Shown: in pieces, positions 27,422-35,692 of the stretch
How positions within the stretch are numbered: the stretch's first letter is position 1
Layout: every line of letters starts with the position of its first letter
Assembly (NCBI GenBank): GCA_963771505.1
Contig: CAVYTO010000002.1
Coordinates: 1,054,001 to 1,118,000, forward strand
Direction: 5' to 3'
Origin: JAJPHW01 sp963771505
GTDB taxonomy: Bacteria; Acidobacteriota; Terriglobia; Terriglobales; Acidobacteriaceae
DNA length: 64,000 nucleotides
Notes under the pieces: generated by a model
The model's database searches: none
What the model was told of the DNA's origin: nothing
Seen by the model: the letters and a program-made list of their open reading frames with translations, nothing else
Translations under genes and position numbers: made by a program

Positions 27422-28294
27422 CTAACCCACTTCCACAGCGTTGATTTTTATTGCTACGCGCAAAGCGAGATCGTCTTTTCTGAACGCGAATCTGTCCCGG
27501 TCTCCGGACGGCAGCATTGCGACTACGTCGTCGAAGTTGGGGATCGGCGCGGACCCCGTCGCGGCAAAGCCCAGGGCGTCGGACATCAAGCAACTGAACC
27601 GAATAATGCGCAACGCGTCCATGCGCGCGCATTGATCTGGGACATGATGGCCAGACACCAAATCAGCGAATTCCTTGGGTAGCCGCCAGGCTTCAACCAG
27701 CATTCGGCCCGCCTGGCAGTGGTCGAGCGAAAAGAGTTTTCGTTCCTGCTCAAGGAGCTCGGCAGGCGTGCCTTGGCCGTTTTTTAAGAACTCGGAGTAC
27801 TCTTCAGGTGCAGGAACCATCAGGGCCAAACGGCCGATGTCGTGCATAATTCCGGCCGTGTAAGCCAACCCTGTATCTTGCATGGCGGCGATGCTGACTT
27901 GTTCGGCGATCAAAGCGCAAGCCAAACTGTGACGCCAGCACGAACGCAGTGCTGGAATGGTCTGCCAATTGCGCGTGTAGGCCCGCATGCCGGCGGTGAC
28001 CGCCAGAGCTCTCAAGCGCTCCAACCCTAGCAGGCTTGTGGCCTGCAAAACGCTGCGGACGGTTTCACGAAATCCGCACAAAGGCGAGTTCGCAATCGTA
28101 AGTACTTCAGCCGAAAAGGCGGGATCGCTCCCGATCATTTCACACAGGGTTCCCATGTGAATTTCGGGCATAGCTATCGATTGCAGTATTTTTAATGCGA
28201 CGGCAGGAAACGGGGGAAGATTGGAAAGCGCGATTTTTCCCGTTCCAGCGCTAGCTGGCGAAGCTCCCAACTCATCACCTCGAACAAAGTCCAC
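27422..28294 (-). CDS. HDOD-domain regulatory protein
   Basis: A 290-residue signalling protein with one HDOD domain, a catalytically degenerate relative of HD phosphohydrolases found in bacterial signalling and motility regulators. Features are LSNLPPFPAVALKILQ (domain start), IGSDPAFSAEVLTIANS, and HDIGRLAL, which keeps the HD pair. There is no attached GGDEF, EAL or receiver domain. The start is GTG 28294 (AGGA about 11 bases upstream). It is divergent from a PilZ protein gene, which fits a c-di-GMP-linked regulatory neighbourhood, though that link is only inferred. Confidence 0.87.
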   Translation of the reverse strand: MDFVRGDELGASPASAGTGKIALSNLPPFPAVALKILQSIAMPEIHMGTLCEMIGSDPAFSAEVLTIANSPLCGFRETVRSVLQATSLLGLERLRALAVTAGMRAYTRNWQTIPALRSCWRHSLACALIAEQVSIAAMQDTGLAYTAGIMHDIGRLALMVPAPEEYSEFLKNGQGTPAELLEQERKLFSLDHCQAGRMLVEAWRLPKEFADLVSGHHVPDQCARMDALRIIRFSCLMSDALGFAATGSAPIPNFDDVVAMLPSGDRDRFAFRKDDLALRVAIKINAVEVG

Positions 28295-28402
28295 ACCCGT
28301 GGGGTATTCCTCTAATCATCGGCAGGTGAAGTTTCGAGTTGAATTCGTCTGCTTTTCGGTAAACTTAGAAGGGTTAGTCCCATTCGGGGAAACGGAGCCA
28401 CT

Positions 28403-28786
28403 ATTTCCGAAAGCGAACGCCGCAACCACGCCCGTGCCAAACTCAGAGTGCCGGTGGAGATTTTTACCGAAGGCAATCCAGTGAGCGCGCGAGGCAACAC
28501 TTCCGATCTCAGCATCGGTGGTTTCTACATCGAAACGATGTTTACTATGACGGCGGGAGCGTTCATCGAGGTCTCGTTGTTTCTCAACGACGAAGTAATC
28601 ATCGCGTCGGCGATTGTCGCGACTTGCGATCCGCTTGTCGGCAACGGGATTAGCTTCACAAAAATGTTGCCCGACGATCAGCAGACGCTGAGTGAATACA
28701 TAGCCGCGCACGAGAGTTTGACCACAGATGGGGTACCGGAAACCGCGGAACTGGACCACAAGACCGACGAACTTTTGGAACCATGA
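28403..28786 (+). CDS. PilZ-domain protein, apparent ATT start codon
   Basis: A stand-alone PilZ domain, probably a c-di-GMP receptor. The signature DLSIGG (D/NxSxxG) lies downstream, and the N-terminal RxxxR motif is ERRNHARAK. That motif is encoded upstream of the first conventional in-frame start (GTG 28448). Going upstream, the frame has no ATG, GTG or TTG before a stop. ATT 28403, five bases after GGAG, would give MSESERRNHAR, closely parallel to the other PilZ protein here (MPETKPERRNNNR). I therefore propose ATT as the start; GTG 28448 would remove half of the ligand site. The stop is one base from the convergent Ig-like gene. Confidence 0.75.
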   Translation: MSESERRNHARAKLRVPVEIFTEGNPVSARGNTSDLSIGGFYIETMFTMTAGAFIEVSLFLNDEVIIASAIVATCDPLVGNGISFTKMLPDDQQTLSEYIAAHESLTTDGVPETAELDHKTDELLEP

Positions 28787-28787
28787 C

Positions 28788-29747
28788 TTAGCTGGATGTC
28801 ACGGTAATCATCAGACTGAGTTGGTGCGCGGCCGTGTTGCCGCCATTCGTTCCAGCCGTTCCTGTCCCGTCGACGGTAAAGGTTTGTGTGCCAGCCGGGG
28901 TTGGCGTTGTAGAAGTGGAACCGTTGCCTCCGCAACCGGAAAGGAACACAAGAAGCGCGAGGGCAGTAAACGCTCCGATTGCTTTCAGTCGAGATCGCCG
29001 CACGCCGCGTGATCCGAAGATTCCCAGCACGATCGCAAACATCCCGAGAATGTTATCGCCCTTTCGGAGCTTGCCCGGATGACGATCCCTCGTAGGGGAT
29101 GACAGCAATGCGGAAGTTTTTGTACCGGTTGTGGCTACAGTCAGAACAGAGGTGATCGCGTTGTTGGTGTTGTTCGGAGTCACCGACTCTGGGGCGAAGC
29201 TGCACGTAACGCCAACAGCCAGTCCGGCGCACGAAAATGTAACCGTGCCGTTGTAACCGTTCGTAGGAGTGACGGTAAGGGTGAAGTTCACCGAAGACCC
29301 CGCCACTACGCTCTGTGTCGTTAAATTTGACGTGAAATCGTAGTCGGATGAGGCCGCAGGAACAATGACCTCGTTCAGCGCCGGCGAAGTGGACGGCGAG
29401 TAATTGCTGTCGCCGCTGTAAGCTGCGGTAATGCTATGGGTCGCGGCTGACAAGCTGGATGTGGTAAACATGGCGGACCCATTGGCGTTCAATTGGACGG
29501 GAGAATAGAGTGCTGTTCCCGAATCTGAAAAGACTACTGAACCCGTGGGCGTCGGCGAACCTGCGACCGTGGCCGTAAAAGTAACCGACTGCTGCGCGAT
29601 TCCAGGGTTGATGGACGACGTAAGCGTGACCGATGAAGCGCTCTGGAAAGCCTGACTGGGACGGGCGCATATTGCCAGCACAGCTAGGACGCCAATCCTC
29701 CAGCAGTGCCGGACGATCGCTATGTATCCGGCTCCGCTCCTATGCAT
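28788..29747 (-). CDS. Exported Ig-like repeat protein
   Basis: A 319-residue cell-envelope protein. ATG 29747 begins MHRSGAGYIAIVRH, and a signal peptide runs to about residue 35 (CARPSQA). One bacterial Ig-like domain of the Big_3_5 type follows (TLTSSINPGIAQQSVTFTA to THSITAAYSGDSNYSPS), then a second immunoglobulin-like unit (NFTLTVTPTNGYNGTVTFSC). A hydrophobic segment near residue 240 (IGAFTALALLVFLSGC) is followed by a Gly/Thr-rich tail of about 50 residues. The start overlaps the 3' end of the upstream ABC-F gene by 8 bases, so the two may be coupled. It is probably an adhesion or surface protein. Confidence 0.78.
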   Translation of the reverse strand: MHRSGAGYIAIVRHCWRIGVLAVLAICARPSQAFQSASSVTLTSSINPGIAQQSVTFTATVAGSPTPTGSVVFSDSGTALYSPVQLNANGSAMFTTSSLSAATHSITAAYSGDSNYSPSTSPALNEVIVPAASSDYDFTSNLTTQSVVAGSSVNFTLTVTPTNGYNGTVTFSCAGLAVGVTCSFAPESVTPNNTNNAITSVLTVATTGTKTSALLSSPTRDRHPGKLRKGDNILGMFAIVLGIFGSRGVRRSRLKAIGAFTALALLVFLSGCGGNGSTSTTPTPAGTQTFTVDGTGTAGTNGGNTAAHQLSLMITVTSS

Positions 29748-31368
29748 GGACGGTTTGATACTCCTCATAGACTCCCTGGAAGTCCGTGATTTTATTGTCG
29801 GATTCAAAATGCCAGATGCGTGTCGCGACCTCGTCGATCAGGTCGTGATCGTGTGTCACCAGTAAAACAGTTCCGGGAAAACGCTGCAATGCAATATTGA
29901 GAGCATTGATGGATTCCAGGTCAAGATGGTTCGTAGGCTCGTCGAATACCAGAACATTCGGTTTTTGCAGCATGAGCTTGCAGAAGACCAACCGCGCAGC
30001 TTCGCCGCCCGAAAGTACATTAGTAGATTTTGTGGCTTCGTCGCGCTGAAACAACATCATCCCCAATAGACCGCGAATTTCCTCATTCGACGCCGATGGA
30101 TCCCACTGGTGTAACCATTCCAGCGCGGTCGTGCCTTTTTCGATCAGGCTGCGATGATCTTGAGGGAAATATCCGACTAACGCCTCATGACCCCAAACAA
30201 CCTTGCCGTCGTCAATAAATTTCCCATCGTAGCCGCTGGTCTGGCGAAGTTCAGCTACGGGTGTGGTCGGCGAGTTAGCCAGGAGCGCGTTCAGCAGAGT
30301 GGTTTTTCCTGCACCGTTACGGCCAATGAGCGCGATCCTCTCCCCGCGCGTGATGCTGGCTGTAAAATTCCGCACAACCTCTTTGTCGCCGTAAGACTTC
30401 TCAACGCCGTGCAATTCGAGGATGTGCTTGCCCGACGGGCGCTTCATATCAAACTTGATGAATGGGCGTTGGATGTTTGACCGGGCGAGCTCAGTGACCT
30501 GTAAACGCTCGACTTCCTTGCGCCGGGACTGCACCTGGCTGGACCGGGTGCCAGCCGAAAATCGCGCGATGAATTCGGTCAACTGCGAAATCTTTTTCTC
30601 GCGCTGCGCGTTTTGGGATTCGATCTGCGAACGAATCTGCGTCTTCGCCACCACCATATCGTCGTAAGTCCCGGTGTAAGTGATGATGGTTTCGTAGTCA
30701 ATGTCCGCAATATGCGTGCACACGCTATTCAAAAAATGACGGTCGTGCGAGATCGCCACCAGCACGCCATCGTAATTATTCATGAATCCCTGTAGCCAAT
30801 GGATCGAATCCAAATCGAGGTAGTTGGTCGGTTCGTCCAAGAGCAGGGCTTGCGGGTGGCCGAACAGCGCTTGCGCCAGCAGGACTCGAACTTTTTGTCC
30901 GCCTTGCAACTCGCTCATTTTGCGTTGATGGACTTCGTCAGGAATGTCGAGGCCTTGCAGCAAGATCGCGGCGTCCGTTTCCGCCGTGTATCCATCTTCC
31001 TCGCCGACTATGCCTTCAAGTTCGCCCAGCTTCATCCCGTCTTCGTCGGTCATTTCAGGCTTTTCGTAAATCGCGTCGCGCTCCTGCAGCGCAGCCCATA
31101 AGCGCTTATTGCCCATCATTACCGTATCGATAACTTTGAATTCGTCAAAGGCAAATTGATCTTGGCTCAAGACGCCAAGTTTGCGGGGACGAACGACTGT
31201 CCCCTTCTGCGGATCCAGTTCTCCGCTCAGCAACTTCATGAACGTGGATTTGCCCGCCCCGTTAGGGCCGGTGAGGCCGTAGCGTCGACCTGGCGTGAAA
31301 GAGGTCGAAACCTCTTCAAATAAAACTTTTGCGCCGTAGCGCATGGAAATATTGCTGACTGAAAGCAT
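29740..31368 (-). CDS. ABC-F family ATPase (YbiT-like)
   Basis: Soluble tandem ATPase of the ABC-F group, which act on ribosomes in translation quality control or antibiotic protection and have no membrane domain. The 542-residue protein has two nucleotide-binding domains: Walker A GPNGAGKST, signature LQGGQ and Walker B LLLDEPT in the first, and GRNGAGKTT, LSGGE and LVFDEPT in the second. They are joined by a charged helical linker (the P-site tRNA-interaction motif, about residues 240-310). Its length and the sequence of the first half look YbiT-like. It follows the small acidic protein gene and a second ABC-F gene on the same strand. Confidence 0.9.
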   Translation of the reverse strand: MLSVSNISMRYGAKVLFEEVSTSFTPGRRYGLTGPNGAGKSTFMKLLSGELDPQKGTVVRPRKLGVLSQDQFAFDEFKVIDTVMMGNKRLWAALQERDAIYEKPEMTDEDGMKLGELEGIVGEEDGYTAETDAAILLQGLDIPDEVHQRKMSELQGGQKVRVLLAQALFGHPQALLLDEPTNYLDLDSIHWLQGFMNNYDGVLVAISHDRHFLNSVCTHIADIDYETIITYTGTYDDMVVAKTQIRSQIESQNAQREKKISQLTEFIARFSAGTRSSQVQSRRKEVERLQVTELARSNIQRPFIKFDMKRPSGKHILELHGVEKSYGDKEVVRNFTASITRGERIALIGRNGAGKTTLLNALLANSPTTPVAELRQTSGYDGKFIDDGKVVWGHEALVGYFPQDHRSLIEKGTTALEWLHQWDPSASNEEIRGLLGMMLFQRDEATKSTNVLSGGEAARLVFCKLMLQKPNVLVFDEPTNHLDLESINALNIALQRFPGTVLLVTHDHDLIDEVATRIWHFESDNKITDFQGVYEEYQTVHA

Positions 31369-31514
31369 GATTTTTGCTGTAAAACTGCGAGGAAATTCCG
31401 CGAAAAACGGTGCGCAGCCGGAATATTAAGGATATCACGGTCGTAAGGCCGAACGACCTCTTTAGGGACGCGACCCTACATTGCGCACGAGCGTTTGATT
31501 TAATCTAAAGGTAG

Positions 31515-31814
31515 TTACTCGTCGTCCGGCCGCGCTGGCGGTTCATCCTCGGGATGACCAAATTCTCCGTGGGTATGCACTGGCCGCTCCGGGTGGTCAG
31601 CCGCTTGCTCGACGCCCATTAGAGTCTCCGCTTCGAGGGTCTGCTCCGATTCCGCAAGCTCGACAACGCTTTCGTCGGCGCCGTCTTCAACCGACGACAG
31701 CCCCTGCATGTCTCCGGACTGACCCGCGCTTTCAGGTCCCACTTGACCGGGGTCGTTTCCCAGGTCATCGAGTTGCGCTTCGTCTCCGAATTGATTACGG
31801 CGATTCGCTTTCAT
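31515..31814 (-). CDS. Small acidic protein, 99 aa, unknown function
   Basis: ATG 31814 has AGGAG at 7 bases and opens MKANRRNQFGDEAQL. The rest is strongly acidic (ESEQTLEAETL and many D/E), with a His-rich tail (HTHGEFGHPEDEPPARPDDE). There is no signal peptide or membrane segment; it looks largely disordered. It lies between two ABC-F genes on the same strand, with 53 bases to the upstream one. The role is unknown; it could be a small binding partner or simply a linker gene in the same transcript. Confidence 0.6.
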   Translation of the reverse strand: MKANRRNQFGDEAQLDDLGNDPGQVGPESAGQSGDMQGLSSVEDGADESVVELAESEQTLEAETLMGVEQAADHPERPVHTHGEFGHPEDEPPARPDDE

Positions 31815-31867
31815 GTTTCTTCTCCTGAAATTTGGATGCAAAATGCCGGTTCCGCGCTTTCCATCTG

Positions 31868-33667
31868 TTAACCCAATTTTGCTTCCAATTCCGCCCAACG
31901 TGAATACATGTCGTCGAGCGACTCTTGCGCCTGATCCAGCTCGGCTTGAGCAGCGATAAGTTTGGCAGAATCGCTTGCAATAGACGTGTCTTCAAGGAAG
32001 TGCCGCTTTTTATCGCGCAGCCCTTCAGCTTCGGCGATACGCGCCTCAATCGTGGCGTATTCTCTCGCTTCAAGATAAGACAACTTCTTCTTCGACGCGG
32101 CAGCCGGAACACTCGCCGCATTTCCGTTGGGTGAAATTGCCTTGACTGGCAGCTTTCTAGTGTCCTGCCAATCTTCCCATTGCGAATAGTCGGCAAAAGT
32201 TTCCGCAGAGCCTTCCCCGTCAAGCCCAAGGACGATCGTCGAAACGCGATCCAGTAGATAACGGTCGTGCGTGACCAATACCAGAGCTCCACTGTATTCG
32301 AGCAAGCTTTCCTCGAGAATTTCCAGGGTCGGAATGTCGAGATCGTTCGTCGGCTCGTCCAGCAGCAAAACATCGGCGGGCTGGAGCATCAGTTGGGCAA
32401 TCAGTACGCGCGCCCTCTCGCCACCAGAAAGCCGGCTAACCGGCTGGTTGAGCTGCTCGCTGGTGAACAAGAAGCGGTCCGCCCAGGACGCCACATGAAC
32501 GACTCGATCCTGATAGATCACGGCGTCGCTGTCCGGAGCAAGCGCTCGCCTCAGCGTCTGGTCGCCATCCAGTTCGCGGTTCTGGTCGAAGTAGACTACG
32601 CGCAGGTTCGGAGCCTGGTTGATGACCCCGGTATCAGGGCTGTATTCCCCACGCAACAGTCGCAATAGACTGGTCTTGCCACTTCCGTTTGGGCCCACCA
32701 GACCCACGCGAATGCCCGCGGTGACCGCAAAGCTGAGATTCTTGAAGAGTCGCCGCCCTCCAAGCTCAAAGCCAACGTGCTCGATTTCTATCAGACGCTT
32801 GGTTTGCCGATCCGTGGCAGAGAAGTCGATTTTTGCGCTGGCCGCTCGGCTCCGAGTCTTTACATCGGCCAGTTCTCCGATCAATTGATTGGCGTTATCG
32901 ATCCGCGCCTTTGCCTTCGTCGCTCTCGCCTTGGGACCGCGTCGTAACCATGCAATTTCCGTGCGGACACGATTCTCAAGCGCGTCTTGATGTTTGGCTT
33001 GGGCAGCGAGATATTCGCTCTTGCGCTCAAGGAATTTGCTGTAATTCCCTCTCACCCGCAGTAGCCCGTCAGGATAAGCTTTGTTCAGCTCCGCCATCTC
33101 GGTGGCAATGCTCTCCAGAAAATACCGGTCATGGCTGACCACCACGCAAGCGAAGGACGCACCACGTAAAACTTCTTCCAGCCACTCGATTCCCGCGAGA
33201 TCGAGATGGTTGGTCGGCTCATCGAGCAACAGCACATCCGGGCTCTGCACCAGCGCTTCCACGAGTGCCAGCCGTTTGCGCCAGCCTCCGGAAAGCGCTG
33301 ACGCTTCGACCTCCATATCCTCAAAACCAGCACGGCCCAGTATTTCCGCCGAACGCAATCCGCGTTCCTGTTCCGGTATGGAAATGCTGTCGAGCGCCGC
33401 GTGGATCACCGATTTCACAGTGGCTCCACTGGCAAACTGCGAATCCTGAATCACGTACAACAATCGCGCACGCTTGCGGATCGCCACGTCGCCGCTATCG
33501 GCGTTCACCTCTCCAGCCAAAATTTTCAGCAGGGTAGATTTGCCGGCACCGTTCGGGCCGATCAGTCCAATGCGCTCACCCTCGGAGACTGTGAAAGCTA
33601 TGTCTTCAAAGAGAGGGTAGGCGCCGAAGGCCTTTGACAGGCCTTGTGCATTTAAGATGGGCGGCAA
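31868..33667 (-). CDS. ABC-F family ATPase (Uup-like)
   Basis: Tandem ABC-F ATPase of 599 residues. It has two nucleotide-binding domains (GPNGAGKST and GPNGSGKTS Walker A; ALSGGWRKRLAL and RLSGGERARV signatures; two LLLDEPTN(H/D)LD Walker B motifs) joined by a helical linker. A C-terminal coiled-coil tail (LSYLEAREYATIEARIAEAEG onward) is typical of Uup, which associates with ribosomes and affects transposon excision. The gene starts 66 bases after atpC, so it may be transcribed with the ATP synthase genes. Two ABC-F genes within 4 kb suggest duplication or division of labour; the specific target is not readable here. Confidence 0.9.
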   Translation of the reverse strand: MPPILNAQGLSKAFGAYPLFEDIAFTVSEGERIGLIGPNGAGKSTLLKILAGEVNADSGDVAIRKRARLLYVIQDSQFASGATVKSVIHAALDSISIPEQERGLRSAEILGRAGFEDMEVEASALSGGWRKRLALVEALVQSPDVLLLDEPTNHLDLAGIEWLEEVLRGASFACVVVSHDRYFLESIATEMAELNKAYPDGLLRVRGNYSKFLERKSEYLAAQAKHQDALENRVRTEIAWLRRGPKARATKAKARIDNANQLIGELADVKTRSRAASAKIDFSATDRQTKRLIEIEHVGFELGGRRLFKNLSFAVTAGIRVGLVGPNGSGKTSLLRLLRGEYSPDTGVINQAPNLRVVYFDQNRELDGDQTLRRALAPDSDAVIYQDRVVHVASWADRFLFTSEQLNQPVSRLSGGERARVLIAQLMLQPADVLLLDEPTNDLDIPTLEILEESLLEYSGALVLVTHDRYLLDRVSTIVLGLDGEGSAETFADYSQWEDWQDTRKLPVKAISPNGNAASVPAAASKKKLSYLEAREYATIEARIAEAEGLRDKKRHFLEDTSIASDSAKLIAAQAELDQAQESLDDMYSRWAELEAKLG

Positions 33668-33733
33668 GGTAGGACAAACTCCTAGGCAGACGTGAGTTCA
33701 GATTATCAGGACAGCCGATTTTGAGGATGGACG

Positions 33734-34138
33734 CTACTTGTTTCCGGCAACGTCAATGCGAGTTTCAGCGCGTTTCAAAGCGTTCTCTTCCGCCGGATAA
33801 TCGACGTCAGGATTATTGCTGGCCAGCGCTTGCTCGGCTTTGCGTTTAGCTTCCTGGGCGCGTGTTACGTCAATCTCAGAAGCTTTTTCCGCAGTCTCCG
33901 CGAGAATCGTGACTTTATCGGGCAGCACCTCGACAAATCCCCAAGCCACAGCCAGACGATGCAGTTCGCTTCCCTTACGGTAAGTGATTTCACCGACAGC
34001 CAACTCAGAAATGAGCGGGGCATGACCCGGTAGCACACCGAGGTATCCGCTCTTGCCGGGGATCTGCATTTCTTCCGCAGTGTCGCGGACGACGACCTTC
34101 TCCGGGGTCACGATCTCAAGTTGGAACGTATCAGCCAT
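33734..34138 (-). CDS. atpC: ATP synthase epsilon subunit
   Basis: Central-stalk subunit of the F1 motor; inhibits ATP hydrolysis and couples to gamma. The 134-residue protein starts MADTFQLEIVTPEKVV, has the beta-sandwich core with IPGKSGYLGVLPGHAPLIS, and a two-helix C-terminal hairpin rich in Ala, Glu and Lys. ATG 34138 is chosen; the frame continues upstream into a non-coding inverted repeat that separates it from atpD. It is the last of the atp genes; an ABC-F gene follows. Confidence 0.95.
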   Translation of the reverse strand: MADTFQLEIVTPEKVVVRDTAEEMQIPGKSGYLGVLPGHAPLISELAVGEITYRKGSELHRLAVAWGFVEVLPDKVTILAETAEKASEIDVTRAQEAKRKAEQALASNNPDVDYPAEENALKRAETRIDVAGNK

Positions 34139-34141
34139 GGT

Positions 34142-34232
34142 TGTCGTTTGTCGGTAGTCGATGGTCGTTAGTCGTTTGCTAAAGCCGGTCGTGGCATCTG
34201 CGCCAGCGTCCAACGACTACCGACCAACGACA
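34142..34232. repeat. Long imperfect inverted repeat between atpD and atpC
   Basis: Arms 34142-34160 and 34214-34232 are complementary over 19 bases with one mismatch (TGTCGTTTGTCGGTAGTCG against CGACTACCGACCAACGACA). Inside the left half there are also direct repeats of a GTCG(T/A) type. In the atp transcript this would fold as a long hairpin exactly between the beta stop (34237) and the epsilon start (34138), leaving no ordinary leader. Confidence 0.75.
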
Positions 34233-34236
34233 GTTC

Positions 34237-35679
34237 CTACGCTGCCGCCTTCATCTTCTTCGCAGCTTCGAGCACTTCGTCAATCGTGCCCTTCATGTAA
34301 AAAGCCTGCTCCGGAATATCGTCGTACTTGCCTTCGTTGATTTCCTTGAAGCCTTTGACCGTGTCTTCAATCTTGACGAAGCGTCCGGGCGCACCCGTGA
34401 ATTGTTCGGCAACGTGGAACGGTTGCGACAGAAAGCGCTGAATTTTTCTCGCTCGCGCCACCGTGACTTTTTGGTCTTCGCTAAGCTCGTCGATGCCCAG
34501 GATGGCAATGATATCCTGCAAATCCTTGTAGCTTTGCAGTGTTCGCTTCACCGCCTGCGCGACGTCGTAATGTTCCTGACCGACGATGCGCGGGTCGAGG
34601 ATGCGGGAGGTCGACGCCAGCGGATCGACGGCAGGATAGATGCCAATTTCAGTCAATGCGCGCGACAGAACCGTAGTCGCGTCCAAGTGCGCAAAGGTCG
34701 TTGCCGGAGCGGGATCGGTAAGATCGTCAGCCGGAACATACACCGCCTGCACCGACGTGACAGAACCCTTCTTGGTTGACGTGATGCGCTCTTGCAGTTC
34801 GCCCATTTCCGTTGCCAGGTTCGGTTGATAACCGACGGCGCTAGGCATGCGGCCCAGCAGCGCCGAAACTTCTGAACCTGCCTGAGTGAAGCGGAAAATG
34901 TTATCGATGAATAAGAGCGTGTCTGCGCCTTCGGCATCGCGGAAATATTCCGCGACCGTAAGCCCGGTCAGAGCTACGCGCAAGCGGGCTCCGGGCGGCT
35001 CCGTCATCTGTCCGTAGATCAGCGCAGCTTTGGAATGTTCGGGATCGCCAGGTTTGATTACGCCGGATTCCGTCATTTCCAGCCACAAATCGTTGCCTTC
35101 GCGCGTGCGCTCGCCAACGCCCGCAAAAACTGAATATCCGCCGTGCTGTTTGGCGACGTTATTGATGAGTTCCATGATGACGACGGTTTTGCCCACACCC
35201 GCGCCGCCGAACAATCCGATCTTTCCGCCCTTCAAAAACGGCTGGATAAGATCAATAACCTTCACGCCGGTAACGAACATTTCCGCGGTCGTCGCCTGCT
35301 CATCAAACAGAGGCGCCTGGCGGTGAATCGGCATGCGTTGGGTGAACTGCACCGGCCCTAACTGGTCGACCGGTTCGCCGATCACGTTCATCACGCGGCC
35401 CAGCGTGCCCTTGCCGACAGGCACTGAAATCATGCCGCCCTGGTCGATCACCTTCATGCCGCGCACCATACCGTCGGTTGCTTCCATGGCCACGCAGCGC
35501 ACCCGGCCTTCGCCCAAGTGCTGCTGAATTTCGAGGATGACGCTGATCGGATTCGGCACCGTGAACCCGTCGCTGACCACGCGCAAGGCCTGATAAATCG
35601 GAGGCATCGCGGATTCCGCGAACTGCACGTCCACCGCCGGACCGGAAATTTGGATTACGTGACCTACATTCTCTGCCAT
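34237..35679 (-). CDS. atpD: ATP synthase beta subunit
   Basis: Catalytic F1 subunit. The 480-residue protein has Walker A GGAGVGKT, the ALTGLTVAEYFRD catalytic region, the LLFIDNIFRFTQAGSEVSALLGRMPSA block and DELSEDQK near the C-terminus. ATG 35679 (MAENVGHVIQISG) is chosen over an upstream in-frame extension without family sequence. It sits between gamma (13 bases upstream) and epsilon. All catalytic residues that can be checked look standard. Confidence 0.97.
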   Translation of the reverse strand: MAENVGHVIQISGPAVDVQFAESAMPPIYQALRVVSDGFTVPNPISVILEIQQHLGEGRVRCVAMEATDGMVRGMKVIDQGGMISVPVGKGTLGRVMNVIGEPVDQLGPVQFTQRMPIHRQAPLFDEQATTAEMFVTGVKVIDLIQPFLKGGKIGLFGGAGVGKTVVIMELINNVAKQHGGYSVFAGVGERTREGNDLWLEMTESGVIKPGDPEHSKAALIYGQMTEPPGARLRVALTGLTVAEYFRDAEGADTLLFIDNIFRFTQAGSEVSALLGRMPSAVGYQPNLATEMGELQERITSTKKGSVTSVQAVYVPADDLTDPAPATTFAHLDATTVLSRALTEIGIYPAVDPLASTSRILDPRIVGQEHYDVAQAVKRTLQSYKDLQDIIAILGIDELSEDQKVTVARARKIQRFLSQPFHVAEQFTGAPGRFVKIEDTVKGFKEINEGKYDDIPEQAFYMKGTIDEVLEAAKKMKAAA

Positions 35680-35692
35680 ATAAGTGAGTTCC

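Noticed and set aside
31439..31458. Short hairpin GGTCGT / ACGACC after the ABC-F start region
   Set aside because: Only 6 bp with an 8-base loop, and it lies upstream of a start rather than after a stop; too weak to call a terminator.
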